A stretch of 64,000 bases of DNA from Triticum aestivum. Its lineage: Eukaryota > Streptophyta > Magnoliopsida > Poales > Poaceae. The notes beneath the pieces were generated by a model, which was not told where the DNA came from, made no database searches, and saw nothing but the letters and a program-made list of their open reading frames with translations. Of this stretch, positions 45,691 to 58,193 are shown one piece after another. The stretch is from the NCBI RefSeq assembly GCF_018294505.1, contig NC_057813.1, positions 320,501,191 through 320,565,190 on the forward strand, read 5' to 3'. Within the stretch, counting starts at the first letter, position 1; every line of letters begins with the position of its first letter. A program made the translations under genes and the position numbers.

Positions 45691-48600
45691 CGACTACCTA
45701 TAGGTAGCCCCCTTTCCAACTCCTTGGCCGAAGTTGAGTCTAGTCACTACGAAACTTTTACTAACATTGGTTGTGCGTCTTACGGGCCCACATCGCCATT
45801 GGGTGGTATTAGGATCTTTTATTCCTCGTCTATACTCTGGGATTCTGATCTCTCTTCTATTCGGGTTAAATGATTTTGTTAAAATCTAACTTTAGGTTCT
45901 CGAAAATACTTTCTCCCGGAGAGCCCCTTCAGTCCAGATGATCGCTTGCTGCACCAGAAGATTTCGAAGATACTCTCTGATGTTTCCCCGAAACCCTTGT
46001 GCCCTTCACCGTTGCAATTCCATATCACCGATAAATCCCTATGGATAGCTGCACACACTTGTCGTCCATACCTTCTTTTTCAATTGTTCTTGTTGTTACA
46101 AGATACCCTGAAATACTTTGGGATATTACGAGAATCCTTTGTTCCTGGTACCTTGCAGCTCTTTTCCGCCTGAATAACCCTACGAATAATTCCTCACAAT
46201 TATCGGGGATTCGTTCATCCCCAGTTGATCATATGTCTCACAAAATTCTTCGAATGCAATTCGATCTCCCAAAGATCCTCTGCAGCCAACTGCTTCCGAA
46301 AGTTTTGACTACCTGCATTATGGTTAAATCCATATGTCCGGCAATATTCAGTAACATCCTTTGTGATTGTCATTCTGTTCCTATGGATTCAGCGTGTTTG
46401 CGAATACTCGCAATCATCTATTAATCCTTGGAAATTTTCTTTCTGGATCAAACATCCTTCCAGATATGAGCTGGTTCTTGCCCAATCAAGATTTGATCGG
46501 GTGCACCTCTAAGTCTATTCAACTTACTCATCTTTTGATCAGAGCCTCTACTTCTGATCCTTCGTCTTGAAATCATAACTCCTTTGTACTAAAGCATCAA
46601 ATTATTCAGACGTTTCTATAAGCCGATGCCTTTGCATCCCCTTCTTCATCTGATTGATTACCGATACTCACATCAGCTCCGTTATGGACCGCCAAATCCT
46701 TTGTTGGGATAATATCCGACAATGTCCTTCATATTCAAAGAACCTCATGGAGTTCTTTCCCAGATACATAATACCTTCGGTAATTGTATCCTCTCCTTTT
46801 GTCAACCATGCTCTGCTTCCGAGCTTGAGTTAATTACCTCTAAAGTTTTTGCAAATGTTCCTAAGATGCCCCGACGGGTTGAACTAATGCTTTCCCTAAT
46901 TTGTGTGAACCCGGAAATTTCTATGGGTCATACTCTACTGGTGTTACACCGGATAAAAATTTCTACACTACAACTTTGTCAAAAGCGAGAAGTAAATGAG
47001 AGGTTATGCATTGAAGAAGTGGGAGTCGACCTTGAACTTTGTGTTCATGCCCATAGACACGATGTAGATCTTATCATGGAAGCTTCTCTTATAATCAAAT
47101 GTTCCCTTGGTATAAGCTCATCTTGCATCTTTAAATTGATTCTTTGCAATCGTGTTTCCGACCATATTTTCTCCTTGATTCCATTTCCCGGACAAGTTAA
47201 AATACTTGTCTTCTGCAGATCATTTCATCTGTCCAACCTCTATTTTGATCTACCTCGAGTATTGCCCCCTGTTATCTCGATGATATTGTGTCATTGCACT
47301 ACCTCTTGTGAAATCTCATTGGAATGATTCTCCATCACATCATTCCTAGCCTGATCAGCTATATCATTATCGTACTAATTTTTTTAACTGTGCTACCCGG
47401 TCCTTCTTCCCGGAGCACAACTTCCAACGATGAGCTAAGCCTACGTCCATCTTCCTCATCTTATCATTTCACCTCAAGCACTAAGCTTGACTTCGAGCTT
47501 GTGTCGAATCCGTGGTTCTCATAGACTTTCACTTCATCCTTCCTTTTCTGCTCGAGGGCATCGTCATAGAGTCTCTCGACAAAATCTGTCGTGATCGCCA
47601 TCAACACTTTGGCTTCTTCAGGGATGTCAATTGAATTCATGGCTAGAAATACCATCCCCGCCCCTCGATGATTTGTGATATCATCGATGACATCTTGACT
47701 TTCTGCCAACACAAACCTGGTTGTGCTTGGTTATTCCTTAAGTTCTGAGATAATCTTGGAATTGTTTCTCGGTATCTCTTGAGATCTTCGAACCCAATCT
47801 TTACTTGGCACCATATTGTTGCTGCACCAAAGCGTGACTGTGGTATTCTGAATATCAACAAGAACATTGGAAGCACATTGTCAAATGTTTCTTGATCTAT
47901 TATCCAAACACCGTTGTATGGGTAATATCATGATTCTTCCCTCGCCCCCTTTAGCTAAATGCTTTTGAACTTGCTGTCATATCATGTATATCCTGCCCCG
48001 CTTCCCCTTGGGAAGGATATACTCCCAATTCTTGTGTATAAACACATTTTCCTTTCCAATGTTCTGATTAATCTAATGATCACCTTTTCTTTCCCTTGTT
48101 TTGTTTAAACCTTTCTGCTGGTTTATGAGATCTAAGCAGTAATAGTTCCCGGCTTATGAAAACACCTCGGTATGCAATTTGTCAGTAAGACCTTGTTATT
48201 ATTGCAGTTGACATTCCGGTAACCACCGATGGACGAGAACTTTGCCTATTGGTCCGCCTCGTTCAACGAGCAGGAAATAGTTCTCTTCGTCCCTCGCCCT
48301 TGGTACCAACGTTGTTGGCAACATAACTGACAGACTACCATCTGACATGCCTTGCTATCGGCCCCCTTTCTACTTTTAACCCACATGGTGGGCCCATAAC
48401 CCACAGTTCCACAGGATCGAAACCTGACTCCCCTGTATATCTTTGATTCTGAAATATTCTTGCATTTAGGTTCGTATCATGTCACGAGCCACCTTCCGAG
48501 AGATGATCTATTCCCGATGCTCTGAACCCCCTTCTCACACTCTGTTCAGGTATCGATCGTTGTCCATTCGCTTGAAACTTCCTATTATACCTTCATATTT

Positions 48601-48745
48601 GCTCTTGATGTTTTATTAAGTTTCAACTCGAGAGATACTTCTGCATCTTTCCCTGAATTGTTCACCAGATAATTAACCCTATAAGGGTCAGTTCTCCCGA
48701 AGTTACTCTTTACTTCCCCACTTAAATCTCGGGATGAGATTTCTT

Positions 48746-48758
48746 GTAGTGGAGGAGA
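48746..48758 (+). other. Polypurine tract of the LARD-type element
   Basis: GTAGTGGAGGAGA lies two bases before the TG start of the 3' LTR. Confidence 0.8.
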
Positions 48759-50448
48759 TTTGTAACACCCCCAGTGTCATGCGACAGTAACCCTCTATGA
48801 TTAAGTTAATCATTTTACTGAACAGTGCTTGATCACATTGGAATCATATCTCATTTCAAATTCCAACTCAAATTGAAATTCAACTATGAGGTGAAATATA
48901 AGTTGTCCAAATCCAGGAACTAAAAAGTTCATAATTTTGTAAATAATCCATTGTGAATTATGTTCAGGGTGGCAACATCATCTAAAGTACCTAGATGACT
49001 CATATTGAAAACAAAGCCAACATCACCTTCTCGACTCTTTCAATGCAATGCAAAAATCCAAATGGAATTATATTGCTTCCAAACTTGTTGTGGCAGTGCA
49101 GTATATTGCATCATAATTATTTGGCCAGATTGGACATTTTCCAAAAATGTTTTGGTGGCCAAACAATTTGCAATCAGGAAGAAAATGGCAATGCAGAAAA
49201 AGAAAAAAAGAAAAGCTGCAAAAAAAGGGAAAAGAAGAATGGGTGGGAGAGCCCTGGCCTCCCCTTGGGCCACGGCCCGCCTCGGCCAGCCGAACGACCC
49301 ACAGCCCCTGCCCCCTTGGACCGCAACCAGCCCAGCCGGCCCAACCTCCCCGGTCGCTCCCCCCTCCCCCTGTTCAACCGACCGAGGGAGCGCGGCCGCG
49401 CGTCGCCACCGAACCACCTCGCCGTCGACGAGGAAGATAAGGTCGACCCCTCCCCTCGACGCCTCGACCTCCTCCCCACCTACCTCCACCCACGCCCAGA
49501 ATCCCCTCGCCCTCTTCGCCTCTCCCTCTCCCTCTCCTTCGTTCTGGAGAGGAGGCCGACGCGGTCGCCGCCGTGCCTCGCCCGTCCTCACGGCCACCGT
49601 GACCCGTTCGCCTCGCCGACCTGTCCAGCAGCTCCACCGTCGTCGACTTCCTCGTCCCCATCCACGAGCGCAAGCCGGGGAGCACCACAGGCAACGGATC
49701 GAGCCGCCCTCCTTCCGCCTCTGCTCCGGCGATCCCCTTCGACTCCGGCGACGCCTACTGCTGCTACTAACCTTCCAGGGGCTTTCCGTAGCCGCCCGGT
49801 GAGCCTCGCCTCTCTCCCCTTCGTCTTCCCGCCATTGTCGCGCCCGTAGGTGCCGTTCCCCATGTGTCCGAGCTCGCCTCCGCCGAGCTCGTCGCCGGCC
49901 ACGTTCCGGTGACCGAACGCCCGCGCAGACGCCGTAGGTGCTCAGCACCGCTTGTATTGCTCGCCGTGGCGCCGTTTGCGAGCTCGTCGTGCCTCGGGTC
50001 TCCGCCGTCCATGTCGCCGGCGATGGCTCCGGCCACTCCCCGCCCGGGACACCACCGCAGGACGACTCGGCTTCATCCGCTCGATCGATCAAGCTAGGAC
50101 ACAAGCCCGGAGACGCCCTGTAGCCGAATCCCGACCTCCTCCCGAGCCCCCGCCGCTGTTTTGGTCACCGGCGGCAAAACCCCCGACCCAGCCGACGTGG
50201 ACAGGCCTGGGGCCACCCCAGTGACGCTGCCAGTGGGCCCCATCGGCCCCATTGACTAATTTGACCAGTCAACACGCTGACGTGGCCGCACCGTGTCGCT
50301 GACATGCGGGCCCCACCGCCCAGTTAGTTAACTAAACCTTTTAGTAAATGAAAACTAATTAGTTAACTAAATGAGACACTGACATGGGGGGCCCACCCTC
50401 TAGTTAACCCCATGTTGTTCTAAATTAACACTGTTAAAGTCACAGAGG

Positions 50449-50482
50449 CTGACATGTGGGTCCCACTGGACCCACATGTCAG
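50449..50482. repeat. Perfect hairpin in 3' LTR
   Basis: Identical to the 5' LTR hairpin: 15-bp stem, CACT loop. Confidence 0.9.
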
Positions 50483-50912
50483 GTTTGACCTGTACAGCCG
50501 CTGTTGACTTGCTGATGTCAGCATGGCATCATGCTGACGTCATATTCCTTTTCTGTTAATTTAATAATTCCAGAAAATGGTTTAATCTTTAGAAATTCAT
50601 AGAAATTAAACACTAACTCCGATGAAAATGTTTTCTATATGAAAGTTGCTCAGAAAAATCCAACGAATCCGAATATGCGGTCCGTTCATCTGTCACATGC
50701 CTCTAGCATGCTGAACATGGAACTTTTCCCCTCCGGTCATATGTGTGACACAGGTCCGGAACCGGGAATACATTCCTGGTTGTTTTCCCCCTGCACCTAT
50801 ATCGTGTAGCCATACGTTAAGTCACACCCGGCACAACATATTGCCATGTTACGCTTTGTGATGTTATGTTTGCTTTATATTTACTGTTTCTTCCCCCTCT
50901 TCTCTCCGGTAG

Positions 50913-52685
50913 ACCCCGAGACCGATGTTGCCCCTGTGATCGACTACGTCGACGATGACCCCTCCTTGCCAGAGCAACCAGGCAAGCCCCCCCTTTGATC
51001 ATCCCGATATTGCCCATTCCATTCTCTCATGCTTGCATTAGAATTTGCTACTGTTATTGTTTGCACCTATTCTGATGCATAGCCTGCTTTTGTATCTGCT
51101 ATTGCACCTTACCTGCTTATCCTAAACTGCTTAGTATAGGTTGGTTAGTGATCCACCAGTGACCCCCACATTGTCCTTGTTGCCCCTGCTTCATCATCGA
51201 AGACCCAATCAACGGGATCGAAGACCAGGCCCCGGCACCGCACATCACTTTCCCCTTAGTTGCTCGACACTGCTGGGTTACAATCGAGTGCCGAGGGTGA
51301 GACCTCTACAGCACTTCTGATGTTAACCCTGTAGTGTAGCTATTCAGTCGTGGTCATCGAGGGTGATTCCGCCTTAACCACTTCCGATACGACTCTGTCG
51401 TGCAACCCCTCAAGTGTGAACCTCGGGGTGATTCCCCTTACGTTCACCTTGATGATCACATCGAGTGAAATTCACCGGGGGTGATTCCTTGGGTTTTCCC
51501 CTTGATGTTTGGACACACGGTTACTATGGTTACTATGACTTTACACTGAACCATGTTACTAAAGACGGGTCGACCCTGAGGGGTGCCTGCGCGAGCATAA
51601 TTGCGAGTGATGAGGAGACGGGTTGACCTGGAAGGTGCCCGCGAGATAATTACGAGGCGTGGCCGGGCATTCCTAGCCCTTGCCGCAAGTCCTCGAGGCG
51701 GGGCAACGGGGTCACATCTTTCGTGAGTCTCTGCTTGTTACCGCGCATTCCTAATCCACTATGATTTGGATATTTGATCCGAGGGGCCTCTGGCCTGATA
51801 GCACTAACCATCACGTGGGCATAGTATGGGCGTTCTGCGTCGTATACATCAGCCGAAGCTTAATAGACGTCAGCGACTGAGCGGCGCGCGCCGGGCTGGA
51901 CTGCATAAGCGCCTGCCTTGTTGAAGGAGGTAGCTAGGTCTGCTCACCGGCCGCCCACGCAACATGCAGGAGTTCCCAGGGAGATGGCCCATGACCCTTG
52001 GGGGCATAGGTTTAGTCCGGCGTGCTGGCCTCTCTATTAAGCCTAGGTCGGGTTGCGGCGTATTGTTTGGCCGAGGCCGGGCATGACCCAGGAAAGTGTG
52101 TCCGGCCGGAGTTAATCGAGCGTGGTGGGTAAGTTGGTGCACCCCTGCAGGGAAGAAAACATCTATCGATAGCCTGTCCTATGGTAACGGACACTCGGAG
52201 TTGTATCCCGATCGATACAACTAGAACTGGATACTTGTGATGAGAATTGGATGGTGATGAGAACTGGATTGTGATGATAACTAGATAGTATGGCTCCGGG
52301 TTTTCTTTCTCACAGGGAGTCGAGAAAGGATCTCTGGCCGAGGTTGATAACACTACTACTTTACTGTATGCTACTCTACTCCCTCCTGTTTGCTGCAAGA
52401 TGGTGGTTTCCAGAAGATGCTACTCTTCGATAGGACTAGGTTCTTCCCTCTATTCTGGCTTTTTTGCAGCCCAGTCCACATATACAGCCTTCCTTTGATA
52501 ATGTTGCATATGTAGTGTAGATCCTTGCTTGCGAGTACTTTGGATGAGTACTCATGGTTGCTTTGCTCCCCCTTTTCCCCCTTTCTTCTTCCTTCTGGTT
52601 GATGCAACCAGATGTCGGAGACCAGGAGCCAGATGCCACCGTCGATGCCTACTACTACGTGGAGACCGCCGATGACCAGGAGTAG
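50913..52685 (+). other. Candidate spliced mini-ORF in 3' LTR
   Basis: Equivalent of 43609-45379. Block a reads PETDVAPVIDYVDDDPS with three residue changes against the 5' copy. Block b reads VGDQEPDATVDAYYYVETAD and stops at 52683-52685. The frame and the GC-type donor are kept. The CAG acceptor of the 5' copy has become CGG here, but a GTAG three bases on remains usable in both. Confidence 0.4.
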
Positions 52686-52986
52686 TTAGGAGGCTCCCAG
52701 GCAGGAGGCCTTGCCTTTTCGATCGATGTTGCTTTTATGCTAGCCTTCTTAAGGCAAACTTGTCTAACTCATGTCTGTACTCAGATATTGTTGCTTCCGC
52801 TGACTCTTGTGTATTCGAGCTTATGTATTCGAGCCCTCGAGGCCCCTGGCTTGTAATATAAAGCTTGTATTATTTTAATTTGTGTCTAGAGTTGTGTTGT
52901 GATATCTTCCCGTGAGTCCTTGATCTTGATCGTACACATTTGCGTGCATGATTAGTGTACGATTGAATCGAGGGTGTCACACTATG

Positions 52987-54187
52987 TGATGATACGAGAT
53001 CTTGGAATTATAAGCGATTGAAGTTGGAATTTCACCAGAAGTTCTATCCTATGCATCTTGTTCATCGTGATCATAATTACATATATAATTTCTGGCCTCG
53101 TGAAGGAGATAGCATAGCTCAAGCTTGGGGGAGGCTTAAGTCAATGTTATATTCATGCCCCAATCATGAGCTCTCCCGGGAAATGATTATTCAAAAATTT
53201 TATGCGCGGCTTTCTCTTAATGATCGCAACCTACTCGATACTTCCTGTGCTGGTTCTTATATGCTGAAGACTATTGATTTCAAATGGGACTTATTGGAAA
53301 GAATTAAACGCAACTCTGAAGATTGGGGTTCCGACGATGGTAAGGAGTCATGTATAACACCTAAGTTCGATTGTGTTAAATCCTTTATGGATACCGATGC
53401 TTTTCGTGGATTTAGCGCTAAGTATGGACTTGACTCTGAGATAGTAGCTTCTTTCTATGAATCTTTTGCTACTCACATTGATCTCCCTGAAGAGAAGTGG
53501 TTTAAATATAATCCTCCTGTTGAAGTGAAAGTAGTTGCACCCATTACAATTGAAGAAAAGACTATCACCTATAGTGATCCTATTGTTCCTACTACTTATG
53601 TTGAGAAACCTCCTCTGCCTGTTAGAATGAGGGATCATGCTAAAACTTCGACTGTTGTTCGTAAGAGTAATACTAGGACTTATACACCTCCTGAGCAAAT
53701 CAATGTTGAACCTAGTATTGCTATGGTTAAAGATCTCTTGGATGATGATTTAGATGGGCATGTTATTTATTTGTGTGATGAAACTGCTACTATTTCTAGA
53801 CCAGATACAAAGATACATAGACCTGTCGTAGGCATGCCTGTTATTTATGTTAAAATAGGAGATCATTGTTATCATGGTTTATGTGATATGGGTTCTAGTG
53901 CTAGTGTAATACTTTATGACTTATATAAAGAAATTATGCACGACATTGCACCCATTGAATTAGAAGACATTGATGTTACCATTAAGCTTGCTAATAGGGA
54001 TACCATTAAACCAATTGGGATTGTTAGAGATGTTGAAGTCTTGTGTGGGAAGCTTAAATACCCTGTTGATTTTCTTGTTCTTGGTTCCCCACAAGATGAT
54101 TTTTGTCCCATTATTTTTGGTAGACCCTTCTTGAATACAGCTAGTTCTAAGATTGATTGTGAAAAAGACACTGTAACCATTGGCTGA
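52987..54187 (+). pseudogene. G5 gag continuation and protease
   Basis: Open from the insertion border to a TGA at 54185-54187. The gag part shows WPREGDSIAQAWGRLKSML and LDTSCAGSYMLKT. The protease follows with GLCDMGSSASVILYDLY (catalytic DMGS in place of the usual DxGS/A) and ends FGRPFLNTASSKIDC. Within this stretch the frame is intact. Confidence 0.88.
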
Positions 54188-56250
54188 GATGGTATGTCTC
54201 ATGAGTTTAATTTTGCTAAGTTTCGTAGACAACCTCGTGATAGGGAACCACCTAGTAAGGATGAGATTATTGGTCTTGCTTCCATTGTTGTGCCTCCTAC
54301 TGATTCGTTAGAACAATATTTGCTAGACCATGAAAATGATATGTTTATGAAGGAAAGAAGGGAAATAGATGAAGTGTTCCTTAAACAGGAACATGTGCTG
54401 AAACATAACCTTCCCGTTGAAATTCTTGGGGATCCCCCTCCACCCAAGGGTGATCATGTGTTTGAACTCAAACCATTACCTGATAATCTTAAGTATGCTT
54501 ATCTTGATGAAAAGAAAATATATCATGTTATTATTAGTGCTAACCTTTCAGAGCAAGAAGAAGAAAGATTATTGAAAACTCTGAAGAAGCACCGAGCTAC
54601 TATTGGATATACTCTGGATGATCTTAAGGGCGTTAGTCCCACGTTATGCCAACACAAAATTAAATTGGAGGATGATGCCAAACCAGCTAGAGATCCTCAA
54701 CGATGACTAAATCCCAAGATGAAAGAAGTGGTAAGAAAGGAGATACTAAAGCTCCTTGAGGTAGGTATAATCTATCCCGTTGCTGATAGTGATTGGGTAA
54801 GCCCTGTCCATTGCGTTCCTAAAAAGGGAGGTATTACTGTTGTTCCTAATGATAAAGATGAACTGATCCCGCAAAGAATTATTACATGTTATAGGATGGT
54901 AATTGATTTCCGTAAATTAAATAAAGCTACTAAGAAAGATCATTACCATATACCTTTTATTGATCAAATGCTAGAAAGACTATCCAAACACACACATTTC
55001 TGCTTTCTAGATGGTTATTCTGGTTTCTCTCAAATACCTGTGTCAGCGAGGGGTCAACAAAAACTACTTTTACTTGCCCTTTCGGTACTTTTGCTTATAG
55101 AAGTATGCCTTTTGGTTTATGTAATGCACCTGCTACCTTTCAAAGATGCATGATGGCTATATTCTCTGATTTTTGTGAAAAGATTTGTGAGGTATTCATG
55201 GATGACTTCTCCGTTTATGGATCCTCTTTTGATAATTGTTTGAGCAACCTTGATCGAGTTTTGCAGAGATGCGAAGACACTAGTTTTGTCCTGAATTGGG
55301 AAAAGTGTCACTTTATGGTTAATGAAGGCATTGTTTTGGGGCACAAGATTTCCGAGAGAGGTATTGAAGTTGATAAAGCTAAAGTTGATGCTATTGAAAA
55401 GATGCCATGTCCCAAGGACATAAAAGGTATAAGAAGTTTCCTTGGTCATGCCGGTTTTTATAGGAGGTTAATTAAGGACTTTTCTAAAATCTCTAGGCCT
55501 ATGACTAATTTATTACAAAAAGATATTCCTTTTGTCTTTGATGATGATTGTGTAGAAGCATTTGAAATACTTAAGAAAGCTTTGATCACTGCACCTATTG
55601 TTCAACCACCTGATTGGAATTTACCTTTTGAAATGATGTGTGATGCTAGTGATTATGCTGTAGGTGTTGTTCTAGGTCAAAGAGTTTATAAGAAATTGAA
55701 TGTTATCCAGTAGTCTAGTAAGACTCTTGATACTGCCCAGAGAAATTATGCTACTACTAAAAAAGAATTCTTAGCAGTTGTGTTTGCATGTGATAAGTTT
55801 AGACCTTATATTGTTGATTCCAAAGTTACTATTCACACTGATCATGTTGCTATTAAATATCTTATGGAAAAGAAAGATGCTAAGCCTAGGCTCATTAGAT
55901 GGGGTCTCCTGCTCCAAGAATTTGATTTACATATTATTGATAGAAAGGGAGCTGAGAACCCCGTTGCAGACAACTTGTCTAGGTTAGAGAATGTTCTTGA
56001 TGACCCATTGCCTATTGATAATAGCTTTCCTGATGAACAATTAGCGGCCATTGATGCTTCTCGTACTGCTTCTTGGTATGCTGGTTATGCTCATTACATT
56101 GTTGCTAAATTTATACCGCCTAGTTTCACATACCAGCAAAAGAAAAAGTTATTTTATGATTTAAGACATTACTTTTGGGATGATCCACACCTTTATAAAG
56201 GAGTAGATGGTGTTATTAGACGTTGTGTGCCTGAGCATGGACAGGAATAG
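54188..56250 (+). pseudogene. G5 reverse transcriptase and RNase H, with stops and one frameshift
   Basis: The RT N-terminal part runs in the gag frame with a TGA at 54704-54706 and shows WVSPVHCVPKKGG and VIDFRKLNKAT. A frameshift at about 55050-55105 moves to the frame with YRSMPFGLCNAPATFQ and the active site VFMDDFSVYG (55195 onward). RNase H starts near 55640 (MMCDASDYAVGVVLG) after a connection domain with FLGHAGFYRRLI. TAG stops occur at 55711-55713 and 56248-56250. Confidence 0.88.
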
Positions 56251-57408
56251 ATCCTACGCAAGTGTCACTCTGAATCTTATGGAGGACACCACGTTGGAGA
56301 TAGAACTGCACACAAGGTACTACAATCTGGTTTTTATTGGCCTACTCTCTTCAAAGATGCTCGTAAGTTTGTCTTATCTTGTGATGAATGTCAAAGAATA
56401 GGTAACATTAGTAGACGTCAAGAAATGCCTATAAATTACTCTCTTGTTATTGAACTGTTTGATGTTTGGGGCTTTGATTATATGGGACCTTTTCCTGCCT
56501 CTAATGGTTACACACATATTTTAGTTGTTGTTGATTATGTTACTAAGTGGGTAGAAGCTATTCCAACTAGTAGTGCTGATCATAACACTTCTATTAAAAT
56601 GCTTAAAGAAGTTATTTTTCCGAGGTTTGGAGTCCCTACATATCTTATGACTGATGGTGGTTCACATTTTATTCATGGCGCTTTCCGTAAGATGCTTGCT
56701 GAGTATGATGTCAATCATAGAATCGCATCTCCTTATCATCCGCAGTCTAGTGGTCAAGTAGAGTTGAGCAATAGAGAGCTCAAATTAATTTTACAAAAGA
56801 CTGTGAATAGATCTAGAAAGAATTGGTCCAAAAAACTTGATGATGCATTATGGGCCTATAGAACTGCATACAAAAATCCTATGGGTATGTCTCCATATAA
56901 GATGGTTTATGGAAAAGTGTGTCATTTACCTCTTGAACTTGAACATAAAGCATATTGGGCTATTAAAGAGCTCAACTATGACTTCAAACTTGCCAGTGAG
57001 AAGAGGTTGTTTGATATTAGCTCACTTGATGAATGGAGAACCCAAGCCTATGAGAATGCCAGGCTATTCAAAGAAAAAGTCAAACGCTGGCATGACAAAA
57101 GGATACAAAAGCGTGAGTTTAACGTAGGAGATTATGTGTTATTATTCAACTCCCGTTTAAGATTTTTTGCAGGAAAACTTCTCTCTAAATGGGAAGGTCC
57201 CTACGTTATCGAGGAAGTCTATCGTTCTGGTGCCATAAAAATCAACAACTTCGAAGGCACAAGTCCGAGGGTGGTGAACGGTCAAAGAATTAAACATTAT
57301 ATTTCAGGTAATCCTATCAATGTTGAAAGTAATATTATTGACACCGTAACCCCGGAGGAATACATAAGGGACACTTTCCAGAACCTTCCAGACCCCGAAA
57401 AGGAATAG
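56251..57408 (+). pseudogene. G5 integrase
   Basis: Frame open from 56251 to the TAG ending at 57408. The HHCC zinc finger (CHSESYGGHH and CDECQ) is followed by the core with Asp at 56476-56478 (FDYMGPFP), Asp at 56653-56655 (MTDGGSHF) and Glu at 56761-56763 (GQVELSNREL). The C-terminal region contains FNVGDYVLLFNSRLRFF and WEGPYVIEEVY. All three catalytic acids are present, so this is the best-preserved enzyme domain in the window. It can only be made as part of the broken polyprotein. Confidence 0.88.
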
Positions 57409-57655
57409 GTATGTGGTATGGTAAGTAAACCGACTCCAAAACAACTCCAATGGCAATTTTTATCAGTTTTGGAATATTTAAGAATTTTAGGAAGAAAGAA
57501 GTAGTCCGAAAGGGACACGAGGCCCCCACGAGAGTGGAGGGCACGCCCACCCTTACTGGGCGCGCCCCCCTGTCTCGTGGGCTCCTCGTGTGCCTCTCGG
57601 ACTCTGTTTTCTTGCATGTTACGTATTTTGGTCGGTAAAAATTCATTATATATAC
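57409..57655 (+). other. G5 3' untranslated region up to G7
   Basis: No coding region. It contains a GC-rich inverted-looking stretch (GAGGCCCCCACGAG ... CTCGTGGGCTCCTC, about 57520-57590) that could fold. It is cut by the G7 LTR at 57656; the preceding pentamer TATAC is the expected target copy. Confidence 0.65.
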
Positions 57656-57656
57656 T

Positions 57657-57959
57657 GATGAGGACATCGATACAATTGTTACACCCACATCCCCTGCTGC
57701 TACACATACTGGACCAATTACTAGAGCTCGCGCATGCCAATTAAATTACCAGGTACTTTCGTTTTTTGGTAATGATTCTAATGTTCATGAGAATATGATG
57801 CTGCCTAAATTGGATACATTTGTTTTGCTTACAAATGAAGGGCCTAGCTTGGAGAAGGATGAACATTGGAGCAAGAACAACCATGGAGATGATGGCATGC
57901 GCAAGGGAAACAAGAACGTAGTTACAAGTGATGATTTCAGGACTTTGAAGCCACCATAA
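57657..57959 (+). pseudogene. C-terminal polyprotein tail encoded in G7 LTR
   Basis: 100 codons open without a start codon, beginning DEDIDTIVTPTSP, with GPITRARA and VLSFFGNDSNVHEN, and ending FRTLKPP before TAA at 57957-57959. This matches the style of the end of G7-type polyproteins. In the 3' LTR the same sequence would be read through from integrase; in this 5' LTR it has no upstream coding part. Confidence 0.7.
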
Positions 57960-58184
57960 TGGGTGCATGAAGCCTTGGACAAAATATACAAGATGCCACT
58001 TCATAAATTTCTTCCCGAGGCTATTCTAGGTGTTGCGTCAGCTTATTATTGGGCCAGGCCCATGTAATTTCGAAATAAATAAGTATAGGCTATTTTTAGA
58101 GGCCGTATGTGTGGGGAAACAAGAGATAGGGTTGATTTCGGACCCCTCCACCAAGGGCCACGAAATTCCCCCCCCCTCTTCCTC

Positions 58185-58193
58185 CATATATAC
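58185..58193 (+). promoter_or_regulatory. TATA-like box in G7 LTR
   Basis: CATATATAC about 390 bp before the LTR end, after a CCCTCC-rich stretch. Confidence 0.6.

Larger units (their letters stand above)
45676..48760 (+). other. LARD-type element, internal non-coding region
   Basis: Starts with the primer-binding site TGGTATCAGAGC (45679-45690) and ends with the purine-rich GTAGTGGAGGAGA (48746-48758) directly before the 3' LTR. Short frames on both strands (for example minus 47712-47464) have no recognisable domain. It is T/C-rich on the plus strand. Confidence 0.85.
41441..52981 (+). mobile_element. LARD-type non-autonomous LTR element (11,541 bp)
   Basis: 5' LTR 41441-45675 (4,235 bp), initiator-Met tRNA primer site at 45679-45690, internal region 45676-48760 and 3' LTR 48761-52981 (4,221 bp). 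A perfect target duplication CTATG is present at 41436-41440 and 52982-52986. Both LTRs start TGTAACACCC and end TCACA. The internal part encodes no recognisable gag or pol. LTRs over 4 kb with a short non-coding interior match the LARD class. It sits in the G5 gag. Its orientation is set by the primer site and polypurine tract. Confidence 0.92.
48761..52981 (+). repeat. LARD-type element, 3' LTR
   Basis: Same features as the 5' LTR: hairpin at 50449-50482 and exon-like blocks at about 50913-50981 and 52612-52685. It ends TGTCACA next to the CTATG target copy. Confidence 0.92.
39517..57655 (+). mobile_element. G5: Athila-like Ty3/gypsy retrotransposon, split by a LARD-type element
   Basis: Visible parts are the 5' LTR (39517-41038), a tRNA-Asp-type primer-binding site, gag (41145-41440, resuming at 52987), protease, RT, RNase H, integrase (to 57408) and a 3' untranslated stretch cut by G7 at 57656. 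The first pentamer upstream of the LTR is AGCAT (39512-39516). The 3' LTR would lie beyond G7, outside the window. Protein style (LDTSCAGS in gag, FGRPFLNT protease end, FMDD reverse transcriptase) and the primer type fit the Athila lineage. Confidence 0.85.

Noticed and set aside
47464..47876. Minus-strand frames in the LARD interior as a gag gene
   Set aside because: They are short, overlapping, without start context or a recognisable domain; left as unassigned interior.
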